Below are positions 1-10,810 of a stretch of DNA of 64,000 nucleotides, in pieces. The DNA lies in the NCBI GenBank assembly GCA_963580455.1, contig OY756957.1:9491001-9555000 (forward strand), read 5' to 3'. Origin of the DNA: Euonymus europaeus (Eukaryota; Streptophyta; Magnoliopsida; Celastrales; Celastraceae). A model generated the notes under the pieces. The model ran no database searches and was not told the DNA's origin. It worked only from the letters and a program-made list of their open reading frames with translations. Within the stretch, counting starts at the first letter, position 1. Each line of letters begins with the position of its first letter. Position numbers and translations under genes: made by a program.

Positions 1-99
1 GACAATAATTAATTACATTATTATGCAAGATAAACGCATATTGCATTGAGGTAATTACGTTGTAATCAAGATTAATTACATTGACAATTAAACTAGTAA

Positions 100-1150
100 T
101 ATTTTCACTGTATATCTTCAAAATCTTTAACACTCTGGGAGTCATAGAAAACAGTGGTCAACAAGCAAGTAATAGGTTCATAAGTAGTTTATGAACATAA
201 TTTTTTAGGTACTTTCTTCATTATATGCTAAAGACACAATTTGTGCCTAGTATTTAGGAAGACAACCTATATGACATTCTTCGTGGCCTGTCTTGGTCGG
301 TTATCATGTCTTTAGGAGCAACAACACTCATTCATGCTAACAAACACTAAATAACCATACAAACGTTTTAGTGTCTTCGCTCAATATTTGCTAACAACCA
401 AATAATATAGAATGCCCATGATGATTTATACCAATGAATGGAACGAATGACATGTTGTGCTTATTTGGAAGATATGTTTTATTGAAGGTAACAACATTAC
501 CAAATTCTTGAAACACAACTCTACTATGAGGATCCGCCCAAAAAACATTTCTTAGTCTGCTGTCATCATCTCAATCAATAAATGAAAAGAATCTAGTGTT
601 ATTGGACTGCATCCTAAGAAAATAATTCTGCATAGAAGTAGCAGTATCTTCAGCTAAACACATTTCTTTCACCCTAGCAATTAGGTTACGAGTATCTTTC
701 TATAAAAAATGACAACTTGCCATGTCTATCAAAACCTATCACAAGTGAATTGTGCCTCTTACTGAGTATAATCTCGACAATATCATTAATTTCATGTTGT
801 CTCTTCACGTGTCGACTAATCTCCCCATTGCATCAAAAAATATCTAGATTGGGAGGGACTGAAATTATGGTTGTGGTCATCATCAAACATAGTTATCTCC
901 TACTTCCCATCAATTCATAAGCATGATGATTTTCAGGGTTCTTCTATTGGGACGTAAACTTATTCGATCTATCGCATAAGAAAAGTAGGTACTCGTGCAT
1001 CCTATTGCTATCCTTCGTAATATTCCTCCTTTTGATAGAAAATTCATTGAATAATCCATATTCCTTGTAGAAGATGAACATCTCATAAATTGAGTCAAAT
1101 AACATTCGAGAAATAGAGACATTTGATGGTACAACCTCATCGCACAATCA
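100..1150 (-). pseudogene. FAR1-related / MULE-transposase-derived pseudogene
   Basis: Reading the minus strand from about 1147 down, one frame gives a FAR1-type DNA-binding N-terminus (FDSIYEMFIFYKEYG, then a basic stretch and CDRS). Further down come VKRQHEIND, a Q-x-NYFLRMQ helix, the transposase-like core LRNVFWADPHSR and FGNVVTFNKTYL, then ITDQDR and NTRHKLCL followed by HIMKK, ending near YDSQSVKDFEDIQ. The order matches FAR1/FHY3-related proteins, which are domesticated Mutator transposases acting as transcription factors. The frame changes several times and contains stops, so it is a decayed copy. It could be a dead FRS gene or a MULE remnant. The match is from family knowledge, not a search. 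Confidence 0.72.
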
Positions 1151-1525
1151 CATTGTGTAGTCCGTGTTCTTACTACACACACACACACCAGAAAACACTT
1201 TGAGATATTCGATGTAAATGAACAATGTAATAGAATAAATGTGATGTATTTTCGTGCTTCATTAAATTATACACTCAATTGTATAAAATTTTGTTCTTTT
1301 GAGACAAATTACATTGATTTTTTAGTTACAACATCTATGATGTACTAAGAATAATGCATTAAATGAGAAACAATTATAGTGTCTTGGAAATTAAAAAATG
1401 AAATAGACAAAATGTTATAATACTTACAATACAACAATAACTACGAAACAATTCATACAAATCTAATTAGGTATCATGTCCTGAAGCAATGTAATTAATA
1501 AGATAGAAACATATAAATAATATCT

Positions 1526-1860
1526 CTATCCATGTATGACTTCGTTCACAGCTAGCGTGCCTACCAATAACCTTGAAAATATATAGAAAAAACATAAAAA
1601 CCTTAGTGACTCCGTCAATGGATGGTTGTAGCTCGACTCTTCCATTTGTTGATTGATAAGATCTGAATCAAATATTGTAGGACCATAGATGGTCAATTGT
1701 GGTGCACAAAATTTTCTTTGATATCTCGAAGGGATTGAAAAGAGAATCATAAAGTTTGATTTTGACTGTATGCAAGAGAAGCGGGAATACATAGAAACCA
1801 AAAAGACAAAGTGGAAGAAATCTTCACAGAAGGGAGGGAAACGGGAACCCTAATTTGCCG
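1526..1860 (-). other. Possible 5' exon and leader of the FAR1-like pseudogene
   Basis: On the minus strand a leader containing AAATTAGGGTTCCCG is followed by short open frames. A frame starting MEESSYNHPLTESL runs into a donor-like AAG|GTTTTTATG near 1600. This sits 400-700 bp upstream of the FAR1 domain in the same orientation, which would suit a first exon, but no transcript evidence is visible and the link is inferred. Confidence 0.22.
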
Positions 1861-2937
1861 CAAATATTTTATATTATACTCAGCTATGTGGCAATCCTAA
1901 CTAGATGTTCATGTACGTTATGGAAAATTATGGATGAAATTGTTGGATGTGTAGCTTTTTCGAATAATGAATGAGGCCATAATTTGCATCATGAGGCTTG
2001 GGTATGTACTTCGACCATGTGGCTTTCATCTTCCTAGGGCTAACCTCCAATGGGGCTCTTGAAAATGGGATTTAGCCTTTGCTAAAATGCTCTTGAAGGT
2101 TACAATGACTCATTTTTAACACTTGAAATCAACAATTTTCTAGTAGGTGCTTGTGTTCTCAAGCATCAATTAATTGACAAATGGGATCCACTCAATTCTT
2201 AAACAATGGACATGTGTGCTCCTTCTATTTTACTTTATTGTGTTTTAAAGTGAGTGCAGTAACAAATGAGACTAACTTGTCTCTTTTATAAGAACAAACA
2301 TAATTTATTCGTTTTGTGTTATTTGCCTTTCACCAACTTCTACACTTTTGACCTCATTTCAAGCATGAAACAATATGGCACCATTTGATAGACAATTTTC
2401 AATACCATATATGTTACTTAGTAGTTGAAATGCTACTCATAAACCAAATAGCAATTTGAGAACAACCATTTTAACAACAATTTCAACCTTGGTCAAACTA
2501 TTTTAGAGAGCGTTTTCAAATTATCCAAAAGAGGACCATTTGGGGTCAATTTGACATTTTGGGACAAGTATACCCTCACCTTACCATGTGAAATTACAAA
2601 AGAACCACCCTCATTTTATCCTTAAGGATTTTTTCACTAAAAATTTTCTTTTTGCGAATACAAATGTAATGTGACTATGTAATTATTTTAATTTTAATTA
2701 AAAAATAGTGATTAGTATTTTTATGATGTTTTTTGGTGTAAAATTTACGCACGAATGAATTATTATAATTAATTTAATTAGGTGAAATAAAAATGTGTCT
2801 GCACGTAAATTGCCACCAATATGTATGCTACCAACAAAAAAATCAATCAAACATCTAATTGAAACAACATATGTCGCCATTTAAATTAACATATATGCTC
2901 GAACATAGATGGTTCCATCGAAATTACATGCCAAACT
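1861..2937. other. AT-rich intergenic DNA, nothing recognised
   Basis: The stretch is AT-rich with no coding frame that resembles a known family and no terminal repeats that I could pair. It separates the FAR1-like remnant from the LINE whose target-site duplication begins at 2938. Confidence 0.5.
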
Positions 2938-2951
2938 AACCCATATATATT
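2938..2951. repeat. Target-site duplication of the LINE, left copy
   Basis: The 14 bases AACCCATATATATT here match AACCCAGATATATT at 21325-21338, directly after the LINE poly(A), with one mismatch. That is the arrangement expected of a LINE integrated by target-primed reverse transcription. The repeat is AT-rich, so some chance of coincidence remains. Confidence 0.55.
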
Positions 2952-3049
2952 AAAGACGAGTATTAGATTCGCCTTATGTGGCGTGCTCTCTCACTTAGGT
3001 GAGTTCTCTCTTCTAGGGTTTTACGGGAAGAGACTGTCGGCGGCACACT

Positions 3050-4043
3050 ATGTATACGGTTCTCAAATCTATGGAGTCCTTTTCACCAACAACAGAAGAA
3101 GACACACCAGTGGAGATCGAGACAACCCAGATCACGGAAAATCTTGCTATTTTTCCGAATTCCCTGGTTGGAAAAATACTAACTCCCAGGACCACTAACA
3201 CCAAAGCTTCTCTCTACGATGCGGTGAGCATGGGGGGTTAATGAAGAAGTTCGAATCATCAATATTGGCCCAAACATGTTCCAATTTATGTTCCCAAATA
3301 AATTTTAGATGACTCGTATACTCGAAGATGGACCTTGGTCCTTTGATAATCACTTGCTGGTATTGAAGCCATGGGAAAAAGGTATGACGGCCACAAACCT
3401 CAGTTTCGACACGCTCACACTATGGATCCAAGTTTGGGGCCTTCCTCTTGTATGCCATACTGCTGCCGTGGCTTCTTTAATTGGGAACAGTGTGGGATCT
3501 TTTGTCTCAATAGACAACCGTCCGGATGCGCATATGTACCAGTTATATCTTCACTTTAGGGGAAGCATCTCCCTAACCAAACCTGTTCGTAGAGGATGCA
3601 AGATAAAAACCCCTGATGGAGGCTGTGTTTGGGTGAATCTCAAGTATGAAAGGCTAACTGATTTGTGTTATTACTGTGGCATTATGGGCCATGAGGAACG
3701 AAAATGTGAGAAACAAGTTACTGATAGGTAGAATGATTCTTTAGACCCAGGGCAGTATGGATCCTGGCTCACAACAGAGAGACCGGGAAATCGCAAAACA
3801 CGAACCCCTTCCGATCTTCAACGGAAGGACAGTTCCGAGGGCAATAGGGATTCGCGAAGCTCATCAGTGAAAGCTACTCCACAGCTTTCAGATACAAGAC
3901 ATTTGGCTCTGCAGAAGGAGAAAGATTGTGCACCTGATCTAGAACAGCAAGGAGAGCAGAACCCGAAAAATAATACTACTACAGCTAAAGAAATGAGGAG
4001 TGCAGAACACCATGTTGGCCACAAGTGTCTTCGGGGGTTCTGA
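3050..4043 (+). pseudogene. LINE ORF1 (Gag-like, CCHC knuckle), broken
   Basis: The N-terminal part contains LVGKILT, a signature near the start of plant L1 ORF1. It hits a stop at 3239 and resumes in the next segments with ILEDGPWSFDNHLLVLKPW and a CX2CX4HX4C zinc knuckle (CYYCGIMGHEERKC, about 3670-3712). A stop at 3729 follows, then a hydrophilic tail that keeps an open frame to 4043. The product would bind element RNA in a ribonucleoprotein. At least two stops or frameshifts mean that no full product can be made. The start at 3050 is the first ATG in the frame and is not certain. Confidence 0.8.
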
Positions 4044-4103
4044 GTACAACACAACTGACTTATCGGCGGTGGCTGAGGAGAACTCTCAGTCACGCCGACA
4101 GCC

Positions 4104-4831
4104 ATGAAAATCTTGTTTTGGAACTGTCGAGGGCTTGGGAACCCTCGTACAGTTCAGGTGATTCGTCGGTTAATCCGAAAACATGATCCTGAGCTTGTAT
4201 TTCTTTCGGAAACTAAATTAATGTTCTCTGATGCTTTAAATTTACGTGATTATATAAATTTCTATAATGGCCTCCCCGTGGACCGTGTTGGTCTTGGTGG
4301 TGGCCTTCTTTTGTTATGGAAATCTTCAATTTCTGTCCAGCTTAGGTCATATTCTAAATCTCATATTGACACTATTATTTATGGTAACTCAGGACCCTAA
4401 TGGCGGTTCACAGGCTTCTATGGCCAACCAATCTCAAACCAACCATGTTTTCTGGAACCAAATGAGGAATCTGTCAGCTTCATCTACTTTGCCCTAGGTC
4501 TGCGGTGGGGACTTTAATGAAGTTCTGTATGATCGGGAAATCAGAGGCCCCTCTCATCGTTCTAATGTTCTGATGCAAAACTTTTGCGATGCTATTGAGG
4601 ACTGCCAACTCAAGGACTTGGGCTATAAGGGTACTCCTTTCACCTGGTGTAACAGAAGATGACAAGAGGGACTGCTAGAAGAACGTCTTGACAGGGTGTT
4701 AGCATCCAACTCTTGGCAAAATTTATTTGAGGAGTACTCTGTGGAACATCTATCATCAATAGCTTCTGATCATTCGCCCATTATTTTATCAGCTCATTAT
4801 GGGCCTATTCCTTCGCATAACCAATGTGTGA
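4104..4831 (+). pseudogene. LINE ORF2, endonuclease portion
   Basis: The frame begins MKILFWNCRGLGN at 4104, the canonical start of plant L1 ORF2 with the N and E side chains of an AP-type endonuclease (LSETK near residue 33). A stop appears after IYGNSGP at about 4398. After a frame change GGDFNEVL, KGTPFTWCN and SDHSPI mark the remaining catalytic blocks. The domain nicks target DNA to prime reverse transcription. The coding region is cut at 4831 by the Tekay insertion and continues at 17972. ORF1 ends 60 bp upstream, the usual close spacing. Confidence 0.88.
4827..4831. repeat. Target-site duplication TGTGA, left copy (Tekay element)
   Basis: TGTGA lies immediately before the LTR that begins TGTAATACCCC at 4832, and an identical TGTGA lies at 17972-17976 just after the other LTR ends in GTTACA. 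A 5 bp direct repeat is what a retroviral-type integrase leaves. The single restored copy keeps the LINE reading frame. Confidence 0.95.
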
Positions 4832-5095
4832 TGTAATACCCCGGACTTATGGATGACTCACATGTCACAACGAGATGACATGTTGTGGTAATTTAATATT
4901 AAAGTGTGTAAGGTGTGGTTAGAGGTTGAAAACATTAGAGGTGAAACTGTAACGCCCCAAACCGGAAGCGCTATTGATGACGTCACTAGTCTCATAAAGA
5001 CTTCCTCTCACGTCAACCTAACACGGATTCTACCGAAAATCCGGAAGCATCTCCCCATAAATCGGAGAATGCCAACCTGAGCAACAATCAACACC

Positions 5096-5113
5096 AATAT
5101 ATATATATATATA
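5096..5113. repeat. AT dinucleotide microsatellite
   Basis: About nine AT units interrupt the minus-strand LTR segment. The corresponding place in the related LTR (near 43545-43580) has no AT run, so it arose after the copies separated. Confidence 0.7.
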
Positions 5114-6988
5114 TCATAAATAAATCTCAATCCGCAACCTAGCAGGGCCTCAGGCCAGCTAACCACATTCACACTCTGGGCAGGGCCTCAGGCCACCTAT
5201 TCACATGCAAGATACTTAAAAGAAGTCATTCATCACATAACCAGTATATAGTTCAACAACCGGAACATAGTTCCATAATCCCGGTACGAGAGTCTCGGTT
5301 TAACGGCGCAGCTCTCGACCGTCCATCATCCTCCTCATAAGGTAATTGAAAGATAGATACTTAATCCTTTAAACCAATCTAAGTACTAAATGTACTAGAT
5401 AAACAAGAGTGTTCACATTATCAAGAACCTAAGCTCCAAGGTGGCGTTCCCATGTCACGTCTCCACCTACTGATCCGTCGGCTGAACATTCGTACCAGAC
5501 TCACCTGAAGATCATAGAAGAGAAGTAGGGTGAGCAGAAGGCTCAGTAGGGAAATAAAGATTTAACGAGATAATCCGGCTGAATTGGAAAACATGGCATA
5601 ATGCAGCAACATGGCATCTATTATGAGCACATTAATAATAAACAACTTCATCATCATATGGTCCCTCTTGGCATTTTTCAACGGATGTCCGGTATATCAT
5701 CGGAAACCTTGACACTGCCCCCAGACCATATAGGTGTCACCTCATGAGACATCTGACACGGTTATATGACCAAACTCTTAATTAGCTCTCCAGCCATAAG
5801 ACGTTGGTCTCGTCCCGCCCTCGGACCCCCACATCCACACGTAACTCTTATAGGAACTACGAGCCCGTGCCCGCAACTCCTAATGCATCTAATGAGCATG
5901 TCCAATATGCAAGAATAAACATATATATAAAAATCTTTTATACATACGTAACTACGTGATGCATGTTTGAGAATAAATTATGCTTGATAGATGATCAAAC
6001 ATGTAATCGGTTATGCAATAAATTCAATAATAACATTCATGGCTCGTTCTTCCTAGGAAGCAATCTAGGCAAGAACTCAAATCAAATACCAATGAAGGAT
6101 TACCAACCGCTCTTTAGAATGAAGAGAGAAATCTCTAAGGAATGATTTAAAAGGGTAAGAATCCCTACCTCGTTATCCAAGCAACGATAGAGAATGCTAT
6201 TACCAATTTCCGATTTAGGATTCCGACTTTCCCAAACCTAATAAAGAAGCAAAGTCGAACCCCATATAATGTCAAAACATAACCAACCTCATATATATAT
6301 ATATATGAAATAAATCAATAACATCGAAATCAAACATTTCTCTCAACTAGGTCATATTAGCCTAAAATGTGCAATCGCACTCCCTTATACATACCCATTC
6401 CAAATTAACAATTTCAAGTCTCCTAATATATCTTATTAAACCCTCATATGAAATTCCAAGCTCAAATTCTTACTCGAACCCCGTAAACCCCAAGTTTCCC
6501 TCTTAGGTTTACACTAACATCCTATCGATTCCTTAACGGAATTGTCTCAAATTTGGAGGGTAGGTTACCCACTCCTAAATCACCAACATATCCAAAATTA
6601 AGCGTCAAACTCGAACTCAATCAACGGAATCGAAGAAAATGCATATAATCTCTTTAACTTCCATTCTACTAAATGTACATACATATGAGTCTAAATCATC
6701 ATATATAAACTCTATCATTAACTAAAAATCAAGATTCAACCATAATCCACAAAACCCACAAATAACCCTAACTATCAAATTTCTCTAAAAACTCTTACCT
6801 TCTTCTTTAAATCTTCTTGAATCCTTCAATCCAAGCCTAGATGAGCAAGAATCCACCAATCCCCAAGTCAAAAGAACCACTTTCTCTCCTTTCTCCCTTC
6901 CTTCTTCTCTTTTTTTCTTTTTTTTCCTTCTCTGTCTCGCGGCTTCTCCGTGGTTGGCTTTCGGCCAATATGTTTCAAATGAATTTAT

Positions 6989-7112
6989 GGTGCTGGCTGG
7001 GCCAGCACCATTAAATTAATAATTTTTTTTATATGTAAACTACAATGGCCCAGTGGCCATTGCACAAGAAAATGGCCACTTTCGGTGGCCATAGATGGGC
7101 CACCGAAAGTGG
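6989..7112. repeat. Three consecutive perfect hairpins
   Basis: Hairpin one (6989-7009) has arms GGTGCTGGC and GCCAGCACC around TGG. Hairpin two (7043-7062) has arms CAATGGCC and GGCCATTG around CAGT. Hairpin three (7076-7112) has arms CCACTTTCGGTGGCC and GGCCACCGAAAGTGG around ATAGATG. They lie in the upstream (U3) part of the minus-strand LTR segment, beside a polypyrimidine run at 6893-6932, so they could be protein-binding sites or transcript folds. Function is not known. Confidence 0.75.
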
Positions 7113-7303
7113 TCCTAATTATAAATATATATTTTTAGTTTTATTTAATTCTATTGAACTAATGATCAACTAATCCTTAGTCAGATTAACTTCATTCTTG
7201 GTATTTTTTTCTAAATTCGCATTCATAATTTAATCTTCAATTTACTATTATTATTGTTATTATTTTCGATATTAATGGATGTTTGTATTATTATTAATTT
7301 CAG

Positions 7304-7350
7304 GAACCAATTTTATATCTGATTTAGGGGAAATTACGAAAGAGTGCCAG
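7304..7350 (+). other. Exon-like block in the Tekay LTR
   Basis: A 47 nt block lies between TTAATTTCAG and GTAAGTAAC. The same block is at 16998-17044 in the 3' LTR, where the donor reads GTAATT. The spacing and signals resemble an exon between an acceptor and a donor, but no RNA evidence can be seen here. Confidence 0.3.
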
Positions 7351-8278
7351 GTAAGTAACATATCACTGTATCACAGAATAAATGTACAATGTGTTGAGGT
7401 TTGTATGCTGTGTTTATATTTGTATTTATTGGTGCTGTGTTGTATAAATTATTATTGAGTATGTTATTATGAAATTTTGTATTGGTATTGTATTGTATAA
7501 TTTAATTGTCGATTTCAAGGAGTGTACATGGCATGGCATGGCATCATGAAAAAATTACACACATGACGAAAGTTTTATAAACCTAGTAATACTGCTACAG
7601 AGAAGGTATACTGTTAAGGTGAAAGATAATGGAGCAAGGTTGTAAAAAAAAATAAGGTGAGGAGAAAGACTAAATGTTTTGACGGAAATAATATTCTATA
7701 GAAGAACAATGATTGGAAATCCCGACCGATTGCTCTGTAGCGGTTTACTAGAGTTAGGGGCCTTGGTAATGGAAAAATGTTTGAATTGGCTAGGTTTTTC
7801 CCATGGAAGGAACTCATGTGCATCCATGCATAAATATGTTACTTGTTGGGCCTGGACTCATTATATTCTGTGATACAGGTGAGGATGATTTCACCGAATT
7901 GGCTGTTGATGGTGATGGCGAGGATCCTCAATGATGGTGCTCATGTGGGGTGGCAAGATCGCGGAATAATTAGTGAAATAAATTGCTTAAGAGTAATATT
8001 GGTATTTTAGAACTCTATGTTATTTGAATAAGTGTGTATTTTCAGAATTGATACGAAATAACTACGTGAAGTGTTAGAGTATGAGTTTGGACTCATATTT
8101 GAGGATGTTTATTAATTGTTAATTATTGGCTTGGAGACTATTTAATGCATTATGATTGCTGTTAAGATTCAATTCATTTGAAGCTATTTAAGGTGTTGTT
8201 ATAGTATTTACTATTGGAGGAGTAGAGCTGTTGTTACGGAATGATAGTTTTATTTTCTTGGGAAAGGGGTGTTACAGT

Positions 8279-8290
8279 TGGTATCAGAGG
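8279..8290 (+). other. Primer-binding site (initiator tRNA-Met type)
   Basis: TGGTATCAGAGG begins two bases after the 5' LTR and matches the usual TGGTATCAGAGC of plant LTR elements primed by initiator methionine tRNA, except for the last base. It fixes the LTR end at 8276 and the element orientation as plus. Confidence 0.9.
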
Positions 8291-8597
8291 GGACGTTTCC
8301 TTCACAATAGGGTAAATTGTTAGAATTTATGGATGTATAAGGATGGTTAGGGGAGGTAGGATTACATGAGCATAGAGGATCGACGCGACCATCGACGGGT
8401 AAGTATATTTAAATGTAATGTGCTTTCTGCGGTCAGTAAATTAATGTTTTAATTATGGGAATAAGTGTGCATGAATGTGGAAAAAATATATTTATATGCC
8501 TTCGTTTTCCTTGTTCATGTAATTGTTGTTAAGGCTTAGGAAAGGGTTTGATGGGATAATTGATGGTAGCACAAATTGCGTATGATTCAGGTTAGAG

Positions 8598-8948
8598 ATG
8601 GAGAATATAAGGAAAACACGGAAAGTACTGAGAGGTAGGTGCATGCAGCAAGGACCAAAGGAGTATCGGCAATTGGAGAGAGAGCCACTATGGTCAACAG
8701 AGCGTTATGTGGGATACCTAGCAGGAGTGTTGACATCTCTTGAGAGTGATTACATATTACCTACGGAGACTAAAATGAGATTATTACTAAGCAAACTGAC
8801 CATGGGGGAGGTCACCATTCTGAAGTTTATGTGGAAAAGCCTTAAAGAGCAACCACAAGGAAATATTGATTTGGTTAGAGCACTAGTGAGCATGTATAAG
8901 GCCTACTATCAACAGAAGTGTCAAAAAGTGGTGCGGTCTGGCATATGA
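8598..8948 (+). CDS. Unrecognised 116 aa ORF between LTR and gag
   Basis: An uninterrupted 116-codon frame starts at an ATG 320 bp after the primer-binding site and ends 290 bp before the gag frame. The product is basic and mainly helical in appearance, with no cysteine knuckle, signal peptide or membrane segment. I do not recognise it. In a Tekay element gag is normally the first gene, so this may be a diverged or duplicated Gag N-terminus, a captured host fragment, or a chance frame. Being open in an element that is otherwise broken gives it slight support. Confidence 0.35.
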   Translation: MENIRKTRKVLRGRCMQQGPKEYRQLEREPLWSTERYVGYLAGVLTSLESDYILPTETKMRLLLSKLTMGEVTILKFMWKSLKEQPQGNIDLVRALVSMYKAYYQQKCQKVVRSGI

Positions 8949-9238
8949 AATTAGTAATAGAGCTAATTAGGGAGTTATTATTAGTTTATTATGGAGAGAA
9001 TAAAGTGGATGGAGAGGAGTGACTGAATATTGGGTTGATTGATTGTTATTGATGATCTCTACTGGGAATATAATTTTGAATAAAATTTACTTATGGGGTT
9101 TTTTTTTCTTTCTTGCATGATTGGTATGAGTACGAATGAATTTAGTGAATGGTTGTGTTAAAATGATGTACTCTGCTAAAGGTATGGTATGATATGGATG
9201 CATAAGAGGTAGCAAACATTGATGTACTAAATGAAATA

Positions 9239-10290
9239 TTGTATGGAATGCATGTGGACAGCAATATGAATCGCAGCGGATTTGTTAGGAGAAATGGTAA
9301 TGAACAAGAAAGGACTGGGGAGGAACGTGGAGTGGCGAATGAAGAACAAGAAGGGGTTGCAGCACCGAGGGGCAATGAGATTGGAAATCCATATGTGATG
9401 GTTCGCATGTTGGATATGATGAAACAACAGCAGCAACAACATGCTGAACAGATGCGGAGACTAATCGAGATGCAACAACGTCCCCCTCAAAGGATGGATG
9501 TTATTGAAAAGTTTTGGAAGCTCAACCCAAAGGAGTTCTCAAGGGGTGCCGACCCCTTAGTGGCAGAGGAATGGATTAGAGCACTTGAGACCATATTTGA
9601 ACACTTACGATTGGAGGATACAGAGAAAGTACAGTGCGCCACCTTTATGATGACTCTGAATGCTCGTGACTGGTGGGATAGGGCAAAGCTTGCAGTGGAT
9701 GTAGCTAACATCTCATGGGAGAAATTCAAGGAGATGTTTGATATCAAGTATTTCCCCAAAGATGTTAAAGACAGGAAGGTCAAAGAATTCTTGGAACTCA
9801 AGCAGGGAGGTATGACAGTGGTGGAGCTGGTTCGTAAATTTGAACAAGGGTGCAGATTCGTTCCATTCCTCGCGGAGAACTAAAGAAGGATAATTTCTTG
9901 AGGGCGTTGAATCTCAGAATTAGGAGTATGGTGAGGATGTCTACATCAACAACGTATGAGGATATGGTGGACAAGGCAATGATGACTGAAGAGGACCAGA
10001 AAGACATCGTAAAAGATATCCAGAGGCAAAGACAAAATGTCAGGACGGGAGTCCCCACCAAGGCCATGGAATGCCCTGGAGCGAAACACTACTCAAGGGA
10101 GCAGTAAGAAGCCGAAGATGGTGACTGGAACAACAACTAACAATGCGGCGAAGTCCAAGCCTGAGGGTAGGCCATTATGCCCCAAATGCAATAAGGCGCA
10201 CGCTGGATGCTTGGAAGGATCCAGTACGTGTTACTGGTGCAAAGAAAAGGGTCATTATGCTCGGGAGTGGCCAAAGTGGTCATCAGATCA
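9239..10290 (+). pseudogene. Tekay Gag, frameshifted
   Basis: The first frame (9239-9883) has a glutamine-rich segment and then the retrotransposon Gag core (FWKLNPKEFSRGADP, AEEWIRALE, TLNARDWWDRAK, FDIKYFP). Near 9875-9885 the reading moves to another frame (KKDNFLRALNLRI, to 10107). Near 10035-10100 it moves again into the frame that carries the zinc knuckle CYWCKEKGHYAREW (about 10228-10269). The knuckle should end in cysteine (CX2CX4HX4C), but the fourth ligand is tryptophan (TGG). Gag would form the particle and bind RNA. Two frameshifts and a lost zinc ligand make it inactive. Confidence 0.9.
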
Positions 10291-10379
10291 GAAGAAAGTG
10301 CCAGCTAGAGTTTTTGCAATGACACAGAAGCAGGCGAGTCGAGAGGATCCAACAGCAATAAGCGGTAATACCTCTATCC

Positions 10380-10750
10380 ATGGACTTGTCGCATATAAAA
10401 TGATTGATTCTTGTGCTACGCATTCATTCATAGCACGTTCATTAGTTAAGAAACTAGGGGTGATACCCGAAAACATAGATATAGGGTATTTAGTCACCTT
10501 ACCCTCTGAAGATGTGATGGAGTCCGATCAAATGGTACGGGAATGTCCTATTCAAATAGCGAATAAAACCTTAATTGCAGAATTTGTAGTTTTGAGTCTG
10601 AAGGAGTTTGAGGTAATACTAGGGATGGATTGGTTTGCAAAATATGATGCCACCATTGACTGTCGGAATAAAAAGGTAACTGTAAAGCCTGCATCAGGAG
10701 AATTGCTAGAATTTAAGGCTGATTCAAGAATGAAGCACATATGCCGCTAA
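10380..10750 (+). pseudogene. Tekay aspartic protease, active site altered
   Basis: The frame continuous with the zinc knuckle reads KMIDSCATHSFI, then VILGMDWFAKYDATIDC, typical of the pepsin-like retroelement protease. The catalytic D-S-G is D-S-C here because glycine has become cysteine (TGT). The protein stops at 10750, where a normal Pol would continue into reverse transcriptase. The role in the family is to cut the Gag-Pol polyprotein. With the glycine gone and an early stop, activity is unlikely. Confidence 0.87.
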
Positions 10751-10810
10751 TCTCAATGATGAAAGCTAGGAAACTCGTGAGTGGGGGGGTGCATTGGCTA
10801 GCTAGCTAGT

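Larger units (their letters stand above)
2952..4831 (+). mobile_element. L1-type LINE, 5' half (interrupted)
   Basis: A plant L1 non-LTR retrotransposon runs from a short 5' leader through ORF1 (nucleic-acid-binding, CCHC knuckle) into the AP-like endonuclease of ORF2. It stops abruptly at 4831 where a Tekay retroelement begins. The remainder of the same ORF2 resumes at 17972. Removing 4832-17971 and one TGTGA copy restores the ORF2 frame, which shows that both halves belong to one element. Confidence 0.9.
4948..7130 (-). repeat. Tekay-like LTR segment embedded in the 5' LTR
   Basis: From 4948 the sequence TGTAACGCCCC, read on the minus strand, is the 3' end of an LTR (GGGGCGTTACA). Inside, the minus strand carries GGCATTCTCCG followed by GGGGAGATGC and TTTTCGGTAGAATCCG, which match the LTR ending at 44225 on the plus strand (GGCACTCTCC, GGAGAGGTGC, TTTTCGTAGAATTCG near 43598-43660). 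A GGGTGAGC motif near 5530 also has its partner at 42838. The right boundary is not resolved: I found no second copy of the GAAAC flank, and part of the original LTR is missing, so a plain insertion does not explain it. Confidence 0.68.
4832..8276 (+). repeat. 5' LTR of the Tekay element, with a foreign segment
   Basis: The LTR starts TGTAATACCCC and ends GGGGTGTTACA, so its ends form a short inverted repeat. Bases 4832-4947 align with 16214-16329 and about 7274-8276 align with about 16963-17971. The DNA between them (4948-7273) is unrelated to the 630 bp at the same place in the 3' LTR. Much of the foreign part is a minus-strand LTR of a related family. A 47 nt block at 7304-7350 lies between TTTCAG and GTAAGT, looking like an exon. 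Small ORFs around 7614-7873 are not considered genes. Confidence 0.9.

Noticed and set aside
4948..7273. Simple solo-LTR insertion in the Tekay 5' LTR
   Set aside because: No second copy of the flank GAAAC was found, and the LTR sequence that should continue after the insert is missing, so a simple insertion does not fit.
7679..7873. 64-codon ORF as a gene
   Set aside because: It lies in the Tekay LTR and is not preserved as the same open frame in the 3' LTR copy.
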